Source of the DNA: Streptomyces sp. RKAG293
GTDB lineage: Bacteria; Actinomycetota; Actinomycetes; Streptomycetales; Streptomycetaceae
Direction: 5' to 3'
DNA: 64,000 nucleotides
Assembly (NCBI RefSeq): GCF_023701745.1
Contig: NZ_JAJOZB010000001.1
Span: 7,425,001-7,489,000, forward strand
Of this stretch, positions 54,163 through 62,537 are shown in pieces; within the stretch, counting starts at the first letter, position 1, and every line of letters starts with the position of its first letter. The position numbers were made by a program, and so were the translations under genes. The notes beneath the pieces were generated by a model. That model saw nothing but the letters and a program-made list of their open reading frames with translations. It did no database searches and was not told the origin of the DNA.

Positions 54163-55005
54163 ATGCGTTCCCACCGTCGTTCCAGAACGACTGCGATCGT
54201 CGCCGGCCTCGCGGTGGCAACCGCCCTCGGCGCCACTGCCGTGAGCCTCGGCTCCACTCGGGCCCAGGCCACCCCGACCGTCGCGCTTCCCCCCGTGCAC
54301 GCACCTTTCGACTACCAGATCGGCGGGGCGTACACCCCGCCCGCCGGTGTGAAGGTCGTCAGCCGCGATGTGAAGGACTCCCCGGCGAAGGGGCTGTACA
54401 ACATCTGTTACGTCAACGCCTTCCAGACTCAGGAGAAGGGTGACGCCGACGGCCCGCAGGACTGGGCGCCCGACCTCTTGCTGTCCAATTCCAAGGGTCC
54501 GGTCATCGACCCGGACTGGAACGAGGCCATCCTCGACATCACCACCGATGCCAAGCGTCAGCGGATCGCCGACAAGATCAACGGATTCATCGACCAGTGC
54601 GCCTCGAAGGGCTTCAACGCCGTCGAGCTCGACAACTACGACACCTTCACCCGCGACGTGGTCGCCGGCAAGATCACGGCCGATCACGCCCAGTCGTACA
54701 TCCGCCTGCTGTCGCAGCACGGCCATTCCAAGGGGCTCGCCATCGCCCAGAAGAACACCGTCGAACTGGCTGCCAACCACGTTGCCAACGGGCTCGACTT
54801 CGCCATCGCCGAAGAGTGCGGTGACCCGAAGTGGAAGGAGTGCGGCAAGTACATCTCCGCCTTCGGCAACAACGCCATCTTCATCGAGTACACGAGCGCC
54901 GGCCTGAAGAACGCCTGCGTCTACGGTGCCCAGGTGAGCGTGGTCCGACGGGACGTCGAGGTCGTTCCTGCGGGTAGCAGCGGGTACGTGCGCAAGACCT
55001 GCTGA
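54163..55005 (+). CDS. Secreted GH114 endo-alpha-1,4-polygalactosaminidase, single domain
   Basis: A 280-residue exported paralogue of the enzyme at 51273, without FN3 or CBM. The signal peptide (RSHRRSRTTAIVAGLAVATALG) ends near AQA (about residue 35). GH114 motifs are FDYQIGGAYTPPAGV, YNICYVNAFQTQ, KGFNAVELDNYDTF, LAIAQKNTVEL and FAIAEECG; the mature enzyme ends soon after a final Cys. ATG 54163 has GGAG 7 nt upstream and is preferred over the TTG at 54160. It would act as a soluble partner to the surface-binding multidomain enzyme. Confidence 0.9.
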   Translation: MRSHRRSRTTAIVAGLAVATALGATAVSLGSTRAQATPTVALPPVHAPFDYQIGGAYTPPAGVKVVSRDVKDSPAKGLYNICYVNAFQTQEKGDADGPQDWAPDLLLSNSKGPVIDPDWNEAILDITTDAKRQRIADKINGFIDQCASKGFNAVELDNYDTFTRDVVAGKITADHAQSYIRLLSQHGHSKGLAIAQKNTVELAANHVANGLDFAIAEECGDPKWKECGKYISAFGNNAIFIEYTSAGLKNACVYGAQVSVVRRDVEVVPAGSSGYVRKTC

Positions 55006-55037
55006 CCGGGGACTTCCGGCCGGTCGGGAGACGGGAT

Positions 55038-55086
55038 GGGCCGTGCGGGCGCGTGAGCCGGAGACGGTCATGCTCCCGCACGGCCC
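55038..55086 (+). terminator. Terminator of GH114 gene 2
   Basis: GGGCCGTGCGGG and CCCGCACGGCCC form a perfect 12-bp stem about 30 bp after the stop codon. Confidence 0.75.
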
Positions 55087-55164
55087 GACCACCCGGCGCG
55101 GGGGTTCCGCTCCCATTGGTCGTCACGGCCCGGGGATTCGGCCGGCACCGGTCAGGGCCGACCG

Positions 55165-55670
55165 GTGATTCCGGCATCCGACTCCCGCGTGGAGGCCGTC
55201 GCCGTGCTGGCGGACGACCAGCGCCGCCGGAGGTACGGACGTTCGCCCCGGTCATGGACCCGACGATCGAAGTGGCGTCAGGGCCATGCTCGGCACTGCG
55301 CGACCGGTGGACCGCGCGGCCCGGCCTTGACCAGGCCCTGGCCGCCGTACCGGAGGGACCCCGGCGGTCCTGGTGGACAGACGTGCTGCGGGGGTTCCTG
55401 CGGAGCAGGGAACCGCGCCTGACGGACGAGGACCTCGCCCGTCCGACGGTGGCGGCCTGGAAGCGCTCGCCGCTCTCGCCGCCGCCACCGAAGTGGGGCA
55501 GGACCTGACCGCGCTGACCGCGGCCGTGGACGCGGAGATGGCCGAATTCGTCGCCCGCGCGGTCCAACCGGAGGAACTCCGGGCCAGTAAGGTCACCGCG
55601 CTGACGGCCCTGTGCGGCCCGCTACTGGCCCGGCAACCGGGGATCAGCGGAGCGACCTCAGGCGGATCCG
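55165..55670 (+). pseudogene. Decayed coding DNA (possible HTH fragment and frameshifted gene)
   Basis: From 55165 a frame reads SRVEAVAVLADDQRRRRY, like the start of an ArsR-type regulator, and then loses sense. From an ATG at 55253 a second stretch (IEVASGPCSALRDRW..., WWTDVLRGFLRSREPRLTDEDLARP) is protein-like up to about 55455. A different frame then continues LEALAALAAATEVGQDLTALTAAVDAEMAEF to about 55670. This pattern suggests a frameshifted gene or joined remnants. I cannot name the family. Confidence 0.3.
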
Positions 55671-56200
55671 ACGAGCACACGCGATCCCGAACAAGGGCAT
55701 TTCGAGGGCAGACCCGGATTCTTCGTCCGCCAGACGATGTTCGTCAGGTGCACCCTCGGATTCGGATTCGTCCTGCTGGCCGGCGGCTTCGGCACCCTGG
55801 ATGAATTCCTGGAGGTGCCCAGTCTCGTCCACGCGATCGGGATGCGCAGGGTCAGGACACCGGCGTCGCAATCCGCCTGGATGCGCTCGGTGTCCAGGGT
55901 GTCGGCGAGCATCACCTGCCGGGAGAACACCCCCAGCGGTCGCTCGGCGAGCTCGACCTGGAGGGTGTCGTTCTTGGCGACCGGCCGGCGTTCCGCCTTG
56001 ACGGTCAGCATGTTCCGCTCGACATCGATCTCGAGTGCCTCGGGGCTCACACCGGGCAGGTCGAAGGCGATGACGTATTCGTCGCCGTCGCGACAGGCGT
56101 CCATCGGCATGACGGACGGCTTCGACCAAGGCCCGGACGTCCCCGTCAGCTGCTGGACGATCCGGTCCATCTCACGGAACGGGTCAGTGCGCATCAACAT
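55658..56200 (-). CDS. Hsp20/alpha-crystallin family chaperone with aberrant C-terminus
   Basis: A 180-residue small heat-shock protein. Residues about 1-122 are a normal family member: RTDPFREMDRIVQQL, VMPMDACRDGDEYVIAFDLPGV, IDVERNMLTVKAER, ERPLGVFSRQVMLADTLD and GVLTLRIPIA. Relatives then continue with a short charged AEKAKPRKI tail. Here about 58 unrelated residues follow (WTRLGTSRNSS..., ending CPCSGSRVLVGSA), as if a frameshift or rearrangement joined foreign sequence. The alpha-crystallin core is intact, so some holdase activity may remain. The ATG at 56200 or 56194 is possible. Confidence 0.75.
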   Translation of the reverse strand: MLMRTDPFREMDRIVQQLTGTSGPWSKPSVMPMDACRDGDEYVIAFDLPGVSPEALEIDVERNMLTVKAERRPVAKNDTLQVELAERPLGVFSRQVMLADTLDTERIQADCDAGVLTLRIPIAWTRLGTSRNSSRVPKPPASRTNPNPRVHLTNIVWRTKNPGLPSKCPCSGSRVLVGSA

Positions 56201-56371
56201 CGCGAATGCTCGTCAGGAGCAGGCAGGGAGGGGTTGACCGTGCAGGAGGCCCTGCCTTCATGCGCGGGCCTCGCCACGATCACCCGAACCAGACTCCAGT
56301 CCGATCAACAAGCTCCTCGATCGGTACGACAACGGCTTCTCAGGCTCAGGCGGGGCTTGAGGTGGTGCAGG

Positions 56372-57709
56372 TCAGGAGTACATGTGCCGCAAGGCCCTCA
56401 TCGCGCTGTCGACGACCTCACCATCGGATGCCTTGGCGAGCCGGTGAGCCTGGTCACCACCGTTGAAGCCGAGAAGCACCGGCTTGCCGAAGGCCCTGTA
56501 TCCGTTGACCCACCAGGACCACAGGCTGGGGTTCCCGGGATCGGACCATTCGATGACGTCGACGTCCTTGTCCCAGAAGGGCTCGGGAAATTCGAGCCAC
56601 AGTTTGTCGAGAAGACCGGCCCCCAGCGCTTTGACGGCCTCCTGTTTCGCGTCGGGCAGGGCCGGCTCGAAGCCGATGGCTGCCGCCTTGAGTACGCCGA
56701 TCGGAACGGTGATCACCGCGCGATCGGCCCGCACGGTGCTGCCGTCCCGCAAGGTCACCGTCACCCCGTCCGCGCCGTACTGGATGCGGGCGACGACCTG
56801 CCGCACGCGCACCGGGATGTCGCCGCGGAGGTGCGCGAGCATCCGGTCGTAGCCCCGCGGGAGCAGAAGATCGGGACCCTTCAGGTCCCGGCCCCCGAGG
56901 GTGGCCTCCACCGAGAGTTGGCTGGGCTCTGCGGCGTACTCCAGGGGGTAGTTGATGTTCAGTGCGGTACGCAGTGCCGCGGAGGGATCACGCGGCATCA
57001 CGGAGGCGACGGTAGCCTCGTTCGGATCGTCGACATCGCCCAGCTTCTTTTCATATGCGGCGAGTTCACGCATCGCCTGCTCGTCCTCGCCGGTGGAGTT
57101 GTCGTAGTCGAAGGCGTAGCTCGGATCGCCGGTCTCCTTGAGGATCGCGGTCATGGCGTTGCCCGAGGAACCGTGGATCCAGGAGGCTCCCATTTCCGCC
57201 GGCACTCCGGCGATGTGCTGGGTCCAGATGCGCCCGCCGATTCGGTCCCGTCCCTCGAGAACCGTCACCTGGTAGTCCTGGTCGACGAGGGCGCGAGCAC
57301 AGCCGATTCCGGCGAAACCGGACCCGATGATCACGATGTGCTCGCCTTCCTCGGCAGCGCTGATGACCTGCGCGGCTGCGCGTCGTCCGCTTTCCAGGGC
57401 GCCGTGGGCTGTGGATGGCGCCTCGGAGGAGGTCGCCTCGCCGGCGAAGTACAGGCGGTCGGCAACGGGCGCGGCAAGCATGGCGCGTGCTCTTGCGCCC
57501 AGGCTGCTGGGCGCGAGGTAGGAGTAGGAGCAGAGGGCGAAGGGGTCGATGGACCACGACGTCCGCAGGTATGCCAACGGTTCCGGGACCGTGGGGTTGC
57601 CGCCTCTGGGCGGGGTGCTTGACGTGCAGGAAGCCATCGTCCCGGTCGCGGCCATGGCGAGAGCCGAACCGAGCAGCCTGCGGCGCCCGATGTCGTTCGT
57701 TGACCTCAT
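56372..57709 (-). CDS. Circularly permuted flavin amine oxidase, exported lipoprotein
   Basis: A 445-residue FAD amine oxidase in permuted order. The leader has a Tat-like GRRRLLGSA and lipobox MASC (Cys28). Residues about 41-118 (EPLAYLRTSWSIDPFALCSYSY; RLYFAGEATSSEAPSTAHGALESGRRAA) are what normally ends a monoamine/polyamine oxidase. Next comes linker SAAEEGE and the normal N-terminal FAD block (IVIIGSGFAGIGCARAL, LEGRDRIGGRIW, GASWIHG). The rest of the substrate domain follows, and the protein ends at ALRHMYS, just where EPLAYLRT should follow. All canonical blocks are present once. ATG 57709 has AGGA 9 nt upstream. Amine substrate unknown. Confidence 0.9.
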   Translation of the reverse strand: MRSTNDIGRRRLLGSALAMAATGTMASCTSSTPPRGGNPTVPEPLAYLRTSWSIDPFALCSYSYLAPSSLGARARAMLAAPVADRLYFAGEATSSEAPSTAHGALESGRRAAAQVISAAEEGEHIVIIGSGFAGIGCARALVDQDYQVTVLEGRDRIGGRIWTQHIAGVPAEMGASWIHGSSGNAMTAILKETGDPSYAFDYDNSTGEDEQAMRELAAYEKKLGDVDDPNEATVASVMPRDPSAALRTALNINYPLEYAAEPSQLSVEATLGGRDLKGPDLLLPRGYDRMLAHLRGDIPVRVRQVVARIQYGADGVTVTLRDGSTVRADRAVITVPIGVLKAAAIGFEPALPDAKQEAVKALGAGLLDKLWLEFPEPFWDKDVDVIEWSDPGNPSLWSWWVNGYRAFGKPVLLGFNGGDQAHRLAKASDGEVVDSAMRALRHMYS

Positions 57710-58475
57710 GCGAAGGAATCCTGTCCAGGTGAGCAGCAAGGGACGATCGCCTGCAAGATGCGAGCATGACAGTCGTGGTTACGCAATTGCGGTCACTTCC
57801 TGTGGCCGCGTTGAATTCTTCGGGAAGCGTTTGTAGCGGTCTCTAAAAGCTCGCTACATTTCTCTTCTTCATTCGGAAATGAAAGTTGCCGGGATCGCAC
57901 CGATGGTCTTGCAGTCAGCGAAAGGACGGGCTGGCAGCAATCTCACGAACTACGCTCTCACGCAGGAGACACAAGTGCCAGCCTCCATCTCGGCCATGAG
58001 TAGAGACTACTCAGAGTCTGCCGTGAGACCCCGCTGATGAAAGGATCTCAAATCCCAGGATGGCGGGTCCGGTGTCGCCGATCAGTCGGCTCCGCGTGGC
58101 CGAGCGCCGCGACTGCCCGGTGGACGCCGTGCAGGTCCTTGCCCCAACTGTCCGCCCATCGCTACCAGACGAAGCAGCGCTCCTGAATACCCAGGTGAGC
58201 GCTCGTCGCCGGCTGTCAATGCCCACCAGCGACCGCCCACTGCGAAGATCACTCCACACACCCTGGCCATGGCTTACAACGACGCCGGACCAGTCACCGG
58301 GCCGGGCGCCAGCCGCGGTCACCCGAACAGGACCCCAGTTCGCCCGACAAACCCAAGATCGGAACGACAACAGCTTGCTACGGTTCCACGGACCCGCTCA
58401 GCTCTCACTGATAGCCCTTGATACCGGGGATATAGCGCGAAGATTGTTCGGGCTGGCGGCGGATCGATGGGGTGT
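57710..58475. other. 766-bp gap with an operator-like repeat
   Basis: It should hold the promoter of the leftward amine oxidase gene and the end of the kinase gene's transcript. AT-rich sequence at 57770-57900 contains TGTAGCG-N13-CGCTACA (57832-57858), an operator candidate about 125 bp upstream of the amine oxidase. No gene is supportable; short frames look like shadows. Confidence 0.5.
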
Positions 58476-59906
58476 TCATAGTGTTTGCAGTGGAACTTCG
58501 AAGATGAAGTGAGCACCGGCGGCCTGTGGGGTGTCGCGGTGGGTCAGGGTACCGCTGTGGCGGTGCGCGATTTCGCGGGCGATCGGCAGGCCCAGCCCCG
58601 TCCCGCCCGTACTCCGGTCGCGAGAGGAGTCGAGTCGGGCAAAGCGCTCGAAGACCTTCTCGCGGTCCTCTACGGATACGCCCGTGCCGTCGTCCCGGAC
58701 TTCGACCGTGGCGGTGGCCGCGTCGGCGGTGACGGTGATGGTGATGCGGCGGTGGGAGTGATGCACCGCGTTGTCGAGGAGGTTGAGCAGGAGCCGTTCC
58801 AACTGCCGGGGATCGCCTCGGACGGTGGCGTCGTCGGTGGTGCGGCAGTCTATCCGCAGGGAGGGGGGAGCGTGTCGGCGGGCCCGGGCTGCCGCAGTGT
58901 GGGCCAGCAGTCCCAGTTCGACAGGGGCGGTGGGTAGCGCAGTGGAGTGATCGAGGTTGGCCAGCAGGAGCAGGTCTTCGATGAGTTGCTGGAGGCGTTC
59001 GGCGTCGCCGAGGGTGTCGCGGATGACGTGGGGCCAGTCGGTGTGATCCGGGTAGTGGAGCGCTACTTCGAGGTCGGCGCGGAGCGCGGCAAGGGGGGTG
59101 CGCAGCTCGTGGGAGGCGTCGGCGGTGAAGCGGAGTTGTTGTTCGACGGCTTGTTCCAGCCGGTCGAGAGTGTCATTGGTGGTGGCGGCCAGACGCGCGA
59201 TCTCGTCCCGGCGAGGCGGGACGGGGAGGCGTTCGCTCAGGTTGTGGGCGGTGATGGTGCGCAGGCGCTGCTGGATCTGCCCCACCGGGCGCAGGGCTCG
59301 GGCGGTGGTGCTCCACACGATGAGGGCGACCAGGAGGATGGCGGCGGGGATTCCGATGGAGAGGGTGTCGTCGACGGATGCGACGGCCTGTTCGGCGTCC
59401 CATGGGGTGACCAGGATGTGCAGGGTCAGCCGCGTGGGGTGCGCGATGCCGTTGTCGTCGAGCAGGCCAGGCCCTTGGAAGACGGTGGTCAAGACGGTGA
59501 CGTTGTGGTGCGCGAGGCGGCTGGTGCCGGGCCGGGCGTGGTCGGAGGCAGCGTCCAGGTGCATGGTCTCCTCGGAGACGGCCATGGTGTTTCGTGTGGA
59601 GGTGAGTGGTCCGAGCGGGGCCGGCACGAAGGGGGTCAGGTCGGGGTTGCCTTCGACGAATCGGCCCTCGGGGTCGACCAGGACCCACATGTCAGTGCCG
59701 TTGAAGAAGAGTGGGGTCCCGTCGCCCCCGTGGACGTAGCGGGGTTCGATGACGTTCAGGGTGGCTCGGGCCTGGTGGAGGGCGTCGGTCATCTTCGAGG
59801 CATACAGTTCGTGGCGGATCCACCAGGCCCCGGCGCTGAAGGCCAGGGCGGCGGCCAGAGCGGCGGCCAGGGCGGCACGCAGACGGATCGACAGGCGACT
59901 AGGCAT
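58476..59906 (-). CDS. Sensor histidine kinase
   Basis: A 476-residue membrane sensor. Helix 1 is at about residues 9-28, an extracytoplasmic sensing region of about 150 residues follows, helix 2 is at 183-199, then a HAMP linker (ARALRPVGQIQQRL). The dimerisation H-box is FTADASHELRTPLAAL with His266. ATPase boxes are LLLNLLDNAVHHS, RDDGTGVSVED, FERFARLD and GGTGLGLPIAREI. The ATG overlaps the regulator gene by 8 bp, so the pair is co-translated. The sensed signal is unknown; the sensing domain has few recognisable motifs. Confidence 0.93.
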   Translation of the reverse strand: MPSRLSIRLRAALAAALAAALAFSAGAWWIRHELYASKMTDALHQARATLNVIEPRYVHGGDGTPLFFNGTDMWVLVDPEGRFVEGNPDLTPFVPAPLGPLTSTRNTMAVSEETMHLDAASDHARPGTSRLAHHNVTVLTTVFQGPGLLDDNGIAHPTRLTLHILVTPWDAEQAVASVDDTLSIGIPAAILLVALIVWSTTARALRPVGQIQQRLRTITAHNLSERLPVPPRRDEIARLAATTNDTLDRLEQAVEQQLRFTADASHELRTPLAALRADLEVALHYPDHTDWPHVIRDTLGDAERLQQLIEDLLLLANLDHSTALPTAPVELGLLAHTAAARARRHAPPSLRIDCRTTDDATVRGDPRQLERLLLNLLDNAVHHSHRRITITVTADAATATVEVRDDGTGVSVEDREKVFERFARLDSSRDRSTGGTGLGLPIAREIAHRHSGTLTHRDTPQAAGAHFIFEVPLQTL

Positions 59907-60573
59907 GATCGGCCAGTCGGTAACCGGCGCCGCGCACGGTATGGATGGTACTGCGGCCGAAGGGCACGTCGATTTTGCGGCGCAGCGCCCGGATGTGGAC
60001 GTCGATGATGTTGCTCGCAGCTTGTTGGTTGGCGTCCCATGCCTGTTCCAGCAGGTCGCTGCGAGTGACCACTTCGCCGGATCGCAGACCCAGGTAAGCC
60101 AGGACGGCGAACTCCTTGGCGGTGAGTTCGATCTCCCTCTCGCCGCGGCGGCACCGGCGGGTGGCGGGGTCGATGTGGAGGTCACCGATCTGCAGGGCGC
60201 GCTGGCGTACCGGGCCTCCCCTGCGGAGCAGCGCCCGCAGCCGGGCCAGCAGGACGACGTAGGAGAACGGTTTGGTCAGGTAGTCGTCGGCGCCGGTGTC
60301 CAGCGCCTCGGCTTCGTCCCACTCACCGTTCTTGGCGGTGAGCATCAGGATCGGCGTGCGGATGCCCTCACGCCGCAGCAGCTCACAGACCCGGTATCCG
60401 TTCAGACCGGGAAGCATGATGTCGAGGATGATGACCTGGTAGGGATGCTGCAGGGCCATCCGCAGCCCGTGGCGCCCGTCGTGGCACACATCGACCGCGT
60501 AGCCCTCTGCCTCCAGGCCGCGCCGGATCACAGAAGCCAGCCGCCTCTCATCGTCGACCACCAGTACCCGCAT
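59899..60573 (-). CDS. OmpR-family response regulator
   Basis: A 224-residue regulator. The receiver domain has acidic DDE (residues 8-10), phospho-acceptor Asp51 in IILDIMLPG, LMLTAKNG and KPFSYVVLLARLRALLRR. The C-terminal winged helix has ELTAKEFAVLAYL, GEVVTRSDLLEQAWD, NIIDVHIRALRRKID and HTVRGAGYRL. ATG 60573 has GAGAGG 9 nt upstream; the ATG at 60582 is only 0 nt from that site and less likely. It diverges from the DUF2079 gene with a triple direct repeat between them. Confidence 0.94.
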   Translation of the reverse strand: MRVLVVDDERRLASVIRRGLEAEGYAVDVCHDGRHGLRMALQHPYQVIILDIMLPGLNGYRVCELLRREGIRTPILMLTAKNGEWDEAEALDTGADDYLTKPFSYVVLLARLRALLRRGGPVRQRALQIGDLHIDPATRRCRRGEREIELTAKEFAVLAYLGLRSGEVVTRSDLLEQAWDANQQAASNIIDVHIRALRRKIDVPFGRSTIHTVRGAGYRLADHA

Positions 60574-60615
60574 GTCACTCATCCTCTCGGTCGCCCGAAT
60601 CACCACATGAAGATC

Positions 60616-60644
60616 GCTTCATCCTGCTTCATCGCCGCTTCATC
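60616..60644. promoter_or_regulatory. Triple GCTTCATC direct repeat, probable response-regulator site
   Basis: GCTTCATC starts at 60616, 60626 and 60637, spaced 10 and 11 bp (one helical turn), between the response-regulator gene and the divergent DUF2079 gene. OmpR-type regulators commonly bind such direct repeats. Confidence 0.6.
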
Positions 60645-60694
60645 GCCGCCGGCTGACAGTGGGCGCTCCTAGCCGCGTCCCACAGGAGATCCCG

Positions 60695-62128
60695 GTGCCC
60701 CTCGCCTCAGCCCGTCCGCGCCCACTCCGTACCACGCCTGCGGCCCGGTCCCCGGCCGGAACCACCGGCGGCCGCAGCCCACGCCGACGCTGCCCGTACC
60801 TGCTCGCGGCTGCGTTCTTCACGGCCTACGCGGCGCTGTCCGTCACCCAACACCTTCGGTTGCGCTCGACCGGTTACGACCTGGGCATCTTCGAACAGGC
60901 CGTGCGCGCCTACTCCGAACTGCGTGCTCCCGTCGCGGAACTGAAGGGCTCCGGCTACAACCTGTTGGGGGACCACTTCCACCCGATCCTGGCGACCGTC
61001 GCCCCGCTCTACCGGATCTTCCCGACCCCCGTGACGCTGCTGGTCGTCCAGGCCGCTCTGCTCGCGGCCTCAGTCGTCCCTGTCACCCGTCTCGCGATCC
61101 GCAGCACCACGCCGCGGCTCGGTACTGCGGTCGGTGCCGCCTACGGTCTGTCCTGGGGTCTGCAGCAGGCCGTTGGCTTTGACTTCCACGAGATCGCTTT
61201 CGCCGTCCCGCTGTTGGCTTTCTGCCTCGAGCACCTTGCCCGGCGACAGTGGCGTGCGGCCGCCGTCTGGTCGCTGCCGCTGGTGCTGGTCAAGGAGGAC
61301 CTGCCGCTGACCGTCGCTGCGATCGGCCTGTACATCGTGCTGCACGGGCGCCGCAGGCTGGGGGCCGCCGTGCTGGCCTACGGCCTTCTGGCCGGCCTGC
61401 TGATCGTGCTGGTCGTCATCCCCGCCTTCAATCCCCACGGCCACTACGACTATCTCCACAGCGCCATCCCGACGGGCTCCAGCCCTCTGGTTCGGCTGTT
61501 CCTGCCCACGGAGAAGCTCGGAACCCTCCTCGCTCTGCTCGTGCCGACCGCGTTCATGGCCCTGCGCTCGCCGCTGGTGCTGCTCGCGCTTCCGACCCTG
61601 GCGTGGCGGTTCTGGTCGACCAACCCGGCGTACTGGGGGCACGACTACCACTACAGCGCTGTTCTCATGCCCATCTTGTTCCTGGCCTTCGCCGATGCGC
61701 TGGGCAGACTACGCGGGCCAGGCATGTGCCGATCGAGACTGGTCACCGGAGCGGTCGCGGCGAGCCTGACGGTCAGCCTGGTGACACTTCCCGCACTGCC
61801 GCTTCGGGACCTGGCCGGCCCAGCATGGCAGCCCAGCCCCTGGGCCGAAGCGGCCCGGCAGGTGATGGCCGCCGTTCCCGACGGCGCCGATATCGCGGTA
61901 GTCAACTCCCTCGCTCCGCAGCTCACCGCACGGACCCAGGTCTATCAGTTTCCTCAGGCCTTGGACAGCGACCGCAGACCCGAGTGGCTTCTGGTCAGCG
62001 ATCCCGCACACGGCGGCATGCCCGTCTTCGACTGGGAGCTGCCCCGCCTCGCAGACATCCCCACGTTGGGCTACCGTCTGGTCGCTGAGCGCTCCGGAAT
62101 CCAGCTCTACCGGCTCGTTCACGACTGA
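60695..62128 (+). CDS. DUF2079 family multi-pass membrane protein
   Basis: A 477-residue integral membrane protein of the DUF2079 group, which is related to the GT-C glycosyltransferase/mannosyltransferase fold. It has a basic, Pro-rich cytoplasmic start, then about eight to ten helices. Family-typical motifs are STGYDLGIFEQAVRAYSEL, NLLGDHFHPILA, GFDFHEIAFAVPLLAF, VKEDLPL and YHYSAVLMPILFLAF. GTG 60695 has AGGAG 6 nt upstream and is preferred over the GTG at 60659. Its divergent position and the shared repeat suggest control by the two-component system. Biochemical role unproven. Confidence 0.88.
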   Translation: MPLASARPRPLRTTPAARSPAGTTGGRSPRRRCPYLLAAAFFTAYAALSVTQHLRLRSTGYDLGIFEQAVRAYSELRAPVAELKGSGYNLLGDHFHPILATVAPLYRIFPTPVTLLVVQAALLAASVVPVTRLAIRSTTPRLGTAVGAAYGLSWGLQQAVGFDFHEIAFAVPLLAFCLEHLARRQWRAAAVWSLPLVLVKEDLPLTVAAIGLYIVLHGRRRLGAAVLAYGLLAGLLIVLVVIPAFNPHGHYDYLHSAIPTGSSPLVRLFLPTEKLGTLLALLVPTAFMALRSPLVLLALPTLAWRFWSTNPAYWGHDYHYSAVLMPILFLAFADALGRLRGPGMCRSRLVTGAVAASLTVSLVTLPALPLRDLAGPAWQPSPWAEAARQVMAAVPDGADIAVVNSLAPQLTARTQVYQFPQALDSDRRPEWLLVSDPAHGGMPVFDWELPRLADIPTLGYRLVAERSGIQLYRLVHD

Positions 62129-62537
62129 CCCGTCGAACCCGGTCCGACATCGAACAGAGTGGTGATTACTCCTGTCGGCGTCCCGATGACGCGGTTTCAT
62201 GGCTCCCCAACGGCAGGGGAGTTCCACTGTTCGGCTGCCGCGTGTGCCGGAGAAGCCCGGCGCTGCACACCGACATGCCACCAACGCACAGATTGTTGCT
62301 CAGTAGCCGTTGTCGTACCGAGCAGTTCGCCTGCCGGTCGAACGAGGGTTCCCGGCCGGGTGACCTTCCGGTGATCCGGGCATGAAGGCGGGGTCTCCTG
62401 CACAGCTCGTGGGCGCGAAGCCATCCGAGCCGCAGGGAGACCCGATGGCCGCAGTTTTACGCGCCTGCGTCCCGTGAGTCCAACTCACCTTCCCGGTCGT
62501 GTGATTGTCTCGCGCACCGGTTCGGGAACGCGGGTGA
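62129..62537. other. Gap before IS5 remnant, with hairpin
   Basis: GGGTCTCC (62391-62398) pairs with GGAGACCC (62436-62443). The hairpin lies inside a 31-codon ORF (62382-62477, MKAGSPAQLVGAKPSEPQG...) that I cannot identify. The rest shows no gene. Confidence 0.4.

Noticed and set aside
53303..54443. Open frames of 201 and 330 codons between the GH114 genes
   Set aside because: Pro/Arg/Ser-rich with no motif, and the second runs through the start of GH114 gene 2 in a different frame.
62300..62480. Hairpin-rich stretch considered as a group II intron end
   Set aside because: No reverse transcriptase, no GTGYG boundary and no domain V-like structure could be recognised.
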